This document shows positions 56,801-64,000 of a stretch of DNA of 64,000 bases, piece after piece. The stretch's first letter is position 1. Each line of letters opens with the position of its first letter. Source of the stretch: Phaeoceros laevis (lineage: Eukaryota > Anthocerotophyta > Anthocerotopsida > Notothyladales); NCBI GenBank assembly GCA_049999765.1, contig JBNGIQ010008344.1:40460-104459 (forward strand), given 5' to 3'. The notes beneath the pieces were generated by a model that ran no database searches, was not told where the DNA came from, and saw nothing but the letters and a program-made list of their open reading frames with translations. A program made the translations under genes and the position numbers.

Positions 56801-58934
56801 GGACTCCAAAATTGTCACCAGTGCTTGGTGGGTTCATGAGCATCAAGTCAGTAAGACAGCCCCGACTGGCGAGTATCTCACAGTTGGTAGCTTTATGGTC
56901 AGAGGAACGAAGAACTTTCTCCCTCCAAACCCGCTGGTTATGGGATTTGGTTTGCTGTTTCGATTTGATGAGAGCTGTCTTGGCGCACACCTCAACGAAA
57001 GGAGAGTGAGAGGTGAAGCTGAAGAGGAAGATAAAGGCAATCTCGATGTGGAGAACAGTAGAACAGCCAGTGTTGGAAGCAGGAGAAAAGTGTTCGATGA
57101 AGAATCTGAAGGAACGGATGCAATACGTCTCCCAGCTAGTTTGGAAAACTTTGATGGTAGTCCTGGTGATGGAGATGATGATGATGAACATAGCACTGGA
57201 GTCCTTGAGCAGAGTGCTGCAGATGCCTCTGATGGCAACCGTAGTAGTGAAGATCCTGAACCGACAGGCAACGACAATGTGGTTCATCCTGTTGAAGATC
57301 AGTTTGAGGATACTACAAAGGAGCTGTCTGCCCTGGATGATTTACTGGACAGAGCTCTCGAGCTTCGAGCAGCACCCAAGCCTCAAAATTATCCTTCCAA
57401 ATATGGTTTAGAAAGTGCTGAGCTCTCACATCGAAGTGAGCAGGTAGTAGCAGCCCTTGTGCCGAAAGCTCTGCAAAGAGACAGGCCCTACTTGTCAAAA
57501 GCTGAGAGGAGGAGACTGAAGAAGGTCGAAAAACTTTGTGGAGAGGATGACTGCTCATCTAAGGAGGTGGATGAGCCTCAAGGACATACACGCTTGCAAG
57601 GTCCCGCAGAGCTAGATAAGGAAGAAGAGGATGTTTCTGTCAGTGCTAGGGATCTGAGAGGTGTAGATGGAAGCGGAAAACTTATTCGCGGCAAGAAAGG
57701 TAAGCTGAAGAAGATGAAGGAGAAATACTATGACCAAGATGAAGAAGACCGTGAGCTCAGGATGTCGTTGTTAGCAGTAAGTGAACAGTTTTTGGCCTAC
57801 CTCGAGCAATCTGACTTGGTAGGTTTGGGAACTACATTCTATATCTAGTACCTCATACACAATGTTTTGTCTAAATTAGTCGGCTGGAGTGAGGGAGAGT
57901 AAGTCAGGACCTGGAGCAGAGGGCAAGAAGGACAAACTGAAATCTGCGCAGGGAAAGAAAGATACTGCCGCCTCAGATAGAACAGGTGCAGTATGCAACA
58001 CACTGTGGCTCGCTTTTGCTTAACTTGCGAGGCTGATTTTGCTGTACCAAACTTGTAACTGTTTCTTTCCTTACTTCCTCATACATGGTCCATTCAGGTC
58101 AGCCTGTGCAAGAGGACTTAAAGATCTGCTACAAGTGTAAGAAGGCCGGGCATGTTGCTAGGGATTGTCCATCAAATTCTGATGACAGTAATGTTTCTGC
58201 TGTGGAGGCCATAGAGGATGTAAAGCAAACAGAGTCTGATGAAAATAGACAGGGCTCAACAAAGGGATTGACTCGTGAAGATGGTGAGGGTCGGGAGAAA
58301 GCAGTTGAGGGTTTAAGGCGTAAAGCACGGGCAAAGGTTGCTGAGGAAGAGATTGCAGCTATAAGAGCAGAAGAAAATCTTGTGGAGCTGAGTGAAGAGC
58401 AAAGATCCAGATTGACTGAGCTTGACACATTGACAGGAAGTCCGCAAGCAGAAGACATATTGCTTTACGCTGTGCCTGTTTGTGGACCTTATAATGCTCT
58501 TCAAGGATACAAGTTCCGTGTCAAACTCACTCCTGGAGCTGCGAAAAAAGGGAAAGGTACGATTCCACTTCTGATCTGACTTGAGTAATTTGTAAGGAAC
58601 CTGGAATCTGGAAAATGAAGTATTCTTCTCGGCTTGTGGCTCTTTTTCCGCTGGTGTTCGAGAGTGTCGCTTTTCTTTGTCAGGCTTTCAGGTAACGGTG
58701 GGTGACGCATGTGAACTATTTTACGAGTCTTCCTGTTTTTGCTATACAGGGGCTAAAACTGCTCTAGATGTTTTTAGCCACATGCCAGAAGTGACTCCTC
58801 GAGAGAAAGAGCTGATGAAGGCAATGACAGATCCGGAACTAGCTGCTGCCATGATAGGCAATGTCAAGGTAACTGCCCCAGGTTTGACGAAGATGAAGCA
58901 GAGTCAAAAGAAAGGGAAGAAAGTGACTACGTAG
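53857..58934 (+). CDS. NEMF: NEMF/RQC2-like ribosome quality control protein
   Basis: About 14 exons: 53857-53961, 54068-54180, 54327-54423, 54563-54687, 54838-55315, 55394-55579, one from 55655 into the N gap, one or more in the gap, 55887-55970, 56086-56238, 56326-56480, 56581-56686, 56781-57776, 57880-57985, 58098-58556, 58750-58934. The order is that of NFACT proteins: NFACT-N ([44 protein letters not shown]), a helical middle with the LGGGL region, the NFACT-R block ([43 protein letters not shown]-type), an acidic stretch, a CCHC zinc knuckle ([14 protein letters not shown], near 58125) as in Arabidopsis EMB1441, and NFACT-C ([24 protein letters not shown]). RQC2/NEMF binds the stalled 60S subunit with peptidyl-tRNA, recruits the Ltn1 ubiquitin ligase and adds C-terminal tails. 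The gene is intact except for the gap. Confidence 0.93.
55771..55870. other. Assembly gap inside NEMF
   Basis: A 100-base N run removes the part of NEMF between DSAIV (55760) and the [14 protein letters not shown] exon (55887). The real missing length is unknown, since 100 N is a standard placeholder. Confidence 0.95.
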
Positions 58935-59470
58935 AGATAATTTTCAGTAGTAGACTCTCTGCACTTCGTTCTCTAAGATTTACACAATTGTATCGTGGGT
59001 GCCGTCGTGCCTATTGCAAGACATGGTTTTGATGTAATCTCGGTTGGACCGGAAAGTAAACAACAAAGGAACCCACATACATCCATCCATGCTGTCACCC
59101 GTTTTCTGCGCAATCCCTCTTGGCTTCTGTGTCCACCAAAAGACCTTGAAGCTAGGGGTCCACAAGTTCAAAGCAAGTCGGAATCACACAGAACGCATGC
59201 ATGACTGGTTTTCCTGTTCCAAGATACCAGCTGCAGTTGATGATCTGTTAGGAAAAACACGACCAGATGGACAATTAGATGACGGCGAGGGAGCGTTGTC
59301 TCATAAGGCACCACCAGCCTTTTGAACACCGATCTCAGGGCAGATGGAGAGGATGGGTTCCCTCCTCTGGGTGTCAACCGACGAGTTTAGGAGGTATCTG
59401 CCTAAGCAGATGAGGAAACCCATCTTCTCCTGTACTCGTCAGTTCACAGTGATGAGAATATCGTCAACCT

Positions 59471-59590
59471 GCTTAGGCAGATGCCTTTACACTGATCACA
59501 TGACGGTGAGGGGATGACTTGAATTTCCTGCTCATGATTCACTCAGCTCAGGCAGATGCCCCTACACTGATCAGTGGACGGTGAGGGGAG
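59471..59590. repeat. Direct repeat, two diverged copies
   Basis: GCTTAGGCAGATGCC...TACACTGATCA...GACGGTGAGGGG at 59471-59512 recurs with changes at 59546-59587, a period of 75 bases. Confidence 0.75.
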
Positions 59591-59766
59591 GGACGTCACC
59601 TTTACTGACATGGTACCTATGATATTCCCAGACTTGGATAGTTTTCCTGCTGGGGAAGAACGTACACACCAGTTTTGGGGTAGCGCTTCAGGTTTCTGTT
59701 CAGTAACCCATCCTCTCATGTTTGGAGGTCAGGCTTCTCCTCACGGCAATGAACAGCTAGAAGAAA

Positions 59767-59842
59767 CAGGACAGAGATGAGAAACATAGAGGGTCAGGCT
59801 CAACATAACAGGATAGAGATGAGAAACATAGAGGGTCAGGTT
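59767..59842. repeat. Tandem repeat, 42-base period
   Basis: AGGA(C/T)AGAGATGAGAAACA followed by TAGAGGGTCAGG(C/T)TC occurs at 59767-59800 and 59809-59842, with two differences. Confidence 0.85.
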
Positions 59843-61240
59843 CCTACTGCAGAGTCAAGCCATACGTCACACACGTCACATGTAGAGGTTTCACTCCAGA
59901 TTACAGAAACTGATTGCCACGAAAACCTCATCTCTTTGTAGACGTGCTGTATGTACTCAGCTGGTCTTGGCTCTTGCTCTTGGCTTGTACGTACTCAGCT
60001 GCTGCTCTTGGCTCTTGGTTGGCAGCAGGCGGGCAGCTGCATTCAAAGATCGTGAAGAGGGGACTACTCGAAGGTGATGTTGTACTTGGTTCATCTCGTA
60101 ATTTAGTGTGCAAAAAGTGGCAAACTTGCACTATGCCCACATAGTGTGTGACAGTCTGTCCAAAAGAACGCGGCGACCTGGACTGCTGTGGTGAATGGGT
60201 ATGCTGAGCATCCGGGCAGGCAGGCAGGAATCATAGGAACATGATTACTTGAAGGTGACTTAACCCACTCTCCACTCTGCAGATCAGTCGGCTGCATTTC
60301 AATGGTCGTAGAAATATGTAGTAAGAGGAGAACTGCCCGACTGGGACAGGACACTAGGCATTTGCAATTGCCTTGTAAAAATGTGTGCAAAGTTGTGGCC
60401 CTTAGGAAGAAGTACGCCCTTGTGGAATCTTGGATACTTTGCCTTGTCGTTGTATTGCACAAACACCCTAAGACAACCTTGATCCTGTTGAGTTCTCCGT
60501 CGGGAACATACCTCACTGCCACACCCAAGAAGCCACTCTGAATGTGCTTTATGCAGTTTGGAAAAGAAGATGCCTGGCTGATTGGTACATGTACTCAGCA
60601 CTTCGGAACATCAAAAAGAAACCTGACAGATGACATGAGGGTGCTGCACTCGGTGCGGACAAACAAACTCCTGCACCACAATCACGAAGCAAGGAGCTCT
60701 CACTTCAGGCCACCTTGCCATCTGGTATTACAACGTCTACAACTACTTACGCCTTGATGCTGAAAGTAGGTTCCGCGATGTTAGTGGTGGTATCAACGCT
60801 GACCGTAAGTGTCCTCTCCAGCTCGCACGACTCAGGGAGAGACTGGTGCTCCTGAAGCCGATAGGTGAGATGGTTCTTAAGGCATTTGACCTACATGCGC
60901 TGCAAAGCTTGGCAAGTTGACACAAGATGCTCAATGTGCGTGACAGAAACGAGACTTTTCGTCCGCCAGCTTCTACATTATGTAAAGAGACGCTAGGAGT
61001 CCAGCCTAGATCTGATGACTTTGACTGTCATATGTTTCTGGGAGCTAGAAGTTTCGAAAGCCCAGATTCAACCTCCTAGCAGGCCCCTAAGCTGGGGAGT
61101 AAAAGCAAGGATGGCATCAGGAGCCCTATACCCTTGACCTTTTACACAGAAGGACCTGACCGGTGGGACAGCTACCAGTTCAAAAGCCCGGTTCAAAAGT
61201 CTCAGGTAATCATCTGTATTTGGCTGCACAGCTTAGAAGG

Positions 61241-64000
61241 TTAATGTCTCTGCCTTTGCATCAGGCCGTTCAAAACGATGCTGTGCTGACTTCCCTTCAT
61301 GAACGTAGCGGGCCCCGAGAACCCACAAACAGCCCACGCTTTCCGCATAAAGGAATTGGTCTCGGGAAGTCCCTGCGCAACCAGAAATCCCAAAAGCCTA
61401 TCTACCCTGTCCTGGTTACCAAGTACGACCAAACTGCGATTGATTACGTCAGAACAATGGAGCTTAATGGTGAACTCCAGCCCCCCACCAGGCCACGCGA
61501 CTCTGACTGAGCGGTTACAATGAGGAAGAAGGGCAAGCCTTGTAAGGCATGTCTCCAATAAGTCCAGCCCTTTCTCGACCATGTTAAAGCAGAATATCAA
61601 TTGCTGCCCTCGTAGCACAAGACAAGCAAGTGCATAGAGGGTTTGGGAATCGCTCCGCACGGCGTCTAACATATCCACCAGCTCTGGCCCAATCTCATCA
61701 GGTACTAATCCGGTGAAGAACAGATATCCTTTCAGCCTCCCTAAACTTTGCAGAATGTCCCACTTGAGATATTGAATGTCGGGGAGCGGCACTGGGAAAT
61801 CAAACCGGAGCTGAAGATCGACGTGTTCAATCTCTTGTTCCACTTTGCCAAGAACCTCCTTGGCAACCTCGGTCCGACCGAACACCTTACCTAAGAATTC
61901 AACCTGCACCAGGAGGACCTTCAGTCTGACAAGCGGCGAGTACCGATGCTCATGGCCCCGTACAGTCGCTCTGGGAACAGCTCTTTCAGCGCGTTGAAGC
62001 CAATACAGACACCTGTTCTCAACCTGGCTCACGTAAGCAGTGCCGTAACCAAGCCTTGTTCGCCCCCTAAATTTAGAATTGTTATAAAGCTGGGAGGCGA
62101 CACAACACAGATAACATAGTTCAAAACCTTTCCAGTAGTCTGGTGCTTGGAAATTTTCAACAGCCTCCGTGTCTTGGCCGCAGCAGAGCAGTGCCAATCG
62201 ACGGTGTATGTCCAGTGCCCTCATAGTCAGTTTCATGTCTCCTGACAATGGAAGCCACATAGAGTGCAGCCTTTCCCACCTGGAGCTGATGCTCCGCATC
62301 TTCTCTAGATCTGAGCTATGAAACCTAAGTGACCCCCAAGGGATGGGCCCATAAGCCTCCTGACTAGCATCCCAAAGCATCTCACGTTCCAGCAGCAGGG
62401 TTTCAACCCAAGTGAAGCTCCAGGGGGTGAGGAAGCTCACGAACCTCAGATCCTGGCCATGGCAATCTAAGTAATGACGCATCTCCAGGCACACATGCGC
62501 CATTTCCTCTTCGTTTCCACAAGCCACGAGCTGGTCAGCTAGCGCATGGAAATGTTGCATCGCCGGGCCATCAAGTCTCGGTGGAAATAGTCTAACATAA
62601 GCGGTGAGCTCCACTGCCGGTGGCCGCACAATGCACCACTGATCAGTATCTAGCAGAAATTTGTCCAAAGAGTGAAACTCATTTGAAGGGATAGGGTACA
62701 GAAAAGTCCCTTCGAGGCAAGAGACGGTCCGAGTTGGGACGTCTAGGCGCGCTGGCGAGAAGTATGTCTTGGACAAACGTCCGCCCTTGCCTGGCATTTC
62801 CCACAAGGTGCCATCGATAAAGATTTCCTCAAGGTTGGAGGTGGTGTTGGTAGAGAGGGACCGGATCAGGTCTTCAACCATGTCGTCGTCCAGCCCACCC
62901 AGCCCACCCCAGCCATCCAACACCAGCCGTCTGATGGAAGGCTTGTTTTGCTTCAACCCCTGGAACAACTCCTTGATGAAGTTGCTCGGCCCGTAGGGTT
63001 TGTGAAAGCTCAGTCTTAGGGTATCTAGCTTCCTGCACTTGTGCAAGATAGGCATCAGGACAGGATCCAGCTTCTCTTCCTCCAGGGAGTGCAAGTGGAG
63101 CACTTCAAGGAACGTGATGCTGCTGTTGCCAGCCAGAGCGGACAAGCCGCGCGTCACAAAGTAGCTTGTTACTTGAAGGCCCTTCACAGTGGTGTTGGAG
63201 TGAAGCATTCCACCCACAGCGTCTTCCAGCCTGGCCTCCACAGCGCTGGTGTCTTCACCTCCTTGCAGCCCGGTTACTATAAGGCCTAACTGGGTGATGG
63301 AATCATTACATAAAGGAGACTGCAACTTCGAGGAGCTCGAGGACGGCACACCAATGCCTCTACCGCTACCGCGGCTCAAGGCACGCAAGATAGGAATCAT
63401 CATAGCTGCTTGCCCAGGATCCTTGTGCCGGTCATATCCGATATAAAGCCAGTCCAGTGTGGTGGTGAGAGCCACAGCTTCTGCAATCAGCACCGCACCC
63501 TCCTCGTCCATGCCTATCCCGATGAGTCCCAAGGTTCGCAGGGCCGGCGAGTGGCTCAGGATGGTAGCTACATGCCGCGCTCCGGCACCATTCCCTATCA
63601 TATCGTTGTAGTCAAGCCGCAACTCGCGGACCTTGGGTGGCCTGCTGCTGCTGTTGTCCCGCAAAGCTGAGGAGATATGAGCCAAGCCTTCCACACCCAG
63701 CCCAATATTATCCATACCCAGATACTCCAACCTGCAACCGGGTCGCTGCAGGACCTGAGCAGCCAGTGCAATGCACGCGTTCCTCGTCCCGAATCCTCCG
63801 AACCCGCACAAGCTCAGCCATTGTAGCGCTCGATTGTGCTTCAACCCCTTCAGCAGCGCTGTTGCCTCCACGTCCCTCACGCCAAACTCTCCCCAAACGC
63901 TGCGAATAGCAGCAATCTCCGCTGCAGCATCATCAACCAAGAAGGCAGAAGGCTTCCACGTAGGGTCTTGTGCTTCCATACGTGACTTAAAAGCAGCCAA
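61241..64000 (-). CDS. LRR protein with a large helical C-terminal half (5' end outside the window)
   Basis: Open from the right edge to the stop at 61241, 919 codons with no stop or frameshift; the start lies beyond 64000. Residues 1 to about 395 are ribonuclease-inhibitor-type LRRs (LRELRLDYND-like units). They align unit by unit with the LRR part of the broken LRR-Roc-COR gene at 15505: LEYLGMDNIGLGVEGLAHIS against YLSLRDSGLTGEEVGHIA, and LDGWGGLGGLDDDM against IDGWEGLDDDM. From about residue 400, where that gene goes into its Roc GTPase after GTSWKREGK, this one has GTLWEMPGKGG and then an unrelated, mostly helical region of about 500 residues with conserved-looking Trp and Cys. No P-loop or other motif I recognise is in it. 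Function unknown; an NLR-like or scaffold role is speculation. Confidence 0.85.
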   Translation of the reverse strand: MAAFKSRMEAQDPTWKPSAFLVDDAAAEIAAIRSVWGEFGVRDVEATALLKGLKHNRALQWLSLCGFGGFGTRNACIALAAQVLQRPGCRLEYLGMDNIGLGVEGLAHISSALRDNSSSRPPKVRELRLDYNDMIGNGAGARHVATILSHSPALRTLGLIGIGMDEEGAVLIAEAVALTTTLDWLYIGYDRHKDPGQAAMMIPILRALSRGSGRGIGVPSSSSSKLQSPLCNDSITQLGLIVTGLQGGEDTSAVEARLEDAVGGMLHSNTTVKGLQVTSYFVTRGLSALAGNSSITFLEVLHLHSLEEEKLDPVLMPILHKCRKLDTLRLSFHKPYGPSNFIKELFQGLKQNKPSIRRLVLDGWGGLGGLDDDMVEDLIRSLSTNTTSNLEEIFIDGTLWEMPGKGGRLSKTYFSPARLDVPTRTVSCLEGTFLYPIPSNEFHSLDKFLLDTDQWCIVRPPAVELTAYVRLFPPRLDGPAMQHFHALADQLVACGNEEEMAHVCLEMRHYLDCHGQDLRFVSFLTPWSFTWVETLLLEREMLWDASQEAYGPIPWGSLRFHSSDLEKMRSISSRWERLHSMWLPLSGDMKLTMRALDIHRRLALLCCGQDTEAVENFQAPDYWKGFELCYLCCVASQLYNNSKFRGRTRLGYGTAYVSQVENRCLYWLQRAERAVPRATVRGHEHRYSPLVRLKVLLVQVEFLGKVFGRTEVAKEVLGKVEQEIEHVDLQLRFDFPVPLPDIQYLKWDILQSLGRLKGYLFFTGLVPDEIGPELVDMLDAVRSDSQTLYALACLVLRGQQLIFCFNMVEKGLDLLETCLTRLALLPHCNRSVRVAWPGGGLEFTIKLHCSDVINRSLVVLGNQDRVDRLLGFLVAQGLPETNSFMRKAWAVCGFSGPATFMKGSQHSIVLNGLMQRQRH

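Larger units (their letters stand above)
58935..61240. other. Gene-free stretch with short repeats
   Basis: No conserved coding sequence seen on either strand. It contains the direct repeats at 59471-59590, 59767-59842 and 59950-60020, and an inverted pair TCTGCCTAAGCAG (59396) / CTGCTTAGGCAGA (59470). Could be a decayed transposon or local repeats. Confidence 0.45.

Noticed and set aside
1-64000. CRISPR arrays, operons, phage or bacterial mobile systems
   Set aside because: Nothing of the kind is present; the window is eukaryotic with GT-AG introns throughout.

Overview
The window is nuclear DNA of a green plant. Evidence: many split genes with GT-AG introns mostly of 60-300 bases, two organelle-type PPR proteins, a chloroplast ORANGE protein, a yellow-stripe-like metal transporter, F-box/kelch proteins, a GPI-anchored lipid transfer protein and an intron-containing tRNA-Tyr. 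Gene density (about one per 3-4 kb), short introns, a TORNADO1-like LRR-Roc-COR family and large intronless PPR genes point to a seedless plant with a compact genome (bryophyte or lycophyte grade). That placement is inference. Two 100-base N runs (27500-27599, 55771-55870) are assembly gaps.

Layout. 1-7.1 kb: two paralogous PPR genes, head to head. 7.5-8.7 kb: ORANGE. 8.7-10.1 kb: a MITE-like element and a long hairpin. 10.1-12.9 kb: an eight-exon YSL transporter. 13.4-14.5 kb: a secreted 3D-domain protein and a broken copy of it. 14.9-19.7 kb: a decayed block holding a PPR fragment and a full-length but broken LRR-Roc-COR gene. 21.4-27.1 kb: a 19-exon nardilysin-type metalloprotease. 27.7-29.8 kb: a small membrane protein and an F-box/kelch protein. 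31.2-32.7 kb: tRNA-Tyr and a GPI-anchored LTP. 34.1-40.7 kb: a SNF2-RING helicase. 41.7-42.2 kb: COX5b. 42.8-45.4 kb: an armadillo-repeat protein. 47.0-49.0 kb: an RS-rich coiled-coil protein. 49.7-51.2 kb: a second F-box/kelch-like protein. 51.7-52.6 kb: a plastid START-like protein. 53.2-58.9 kb: APC13 and NEMF/RQC2, divergent. 58.9-61.2 kb: short repeats, no gene. 61.2-64 kb: an intact LRR protein, cut by the window edge, that shares the LRR module of the broken LRR-Roc-COR gene but carries an unrelated C-terminal half.

The genes do not form one pathway; this is an ordinary plant gene neighbourhood. The most unusual points are the shared LRR module attached to two different C-terminal halves, the regular 115-117-residue super-repeat of the PPR protein, the plant-encoded 3D-domain protein with a local partial copy, and a duplicated 3' splice site inside the nardilysin gene. 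Exon borders are read by eye from splice consensus, reading phase and family conservation; no alignments or transcript data were used.
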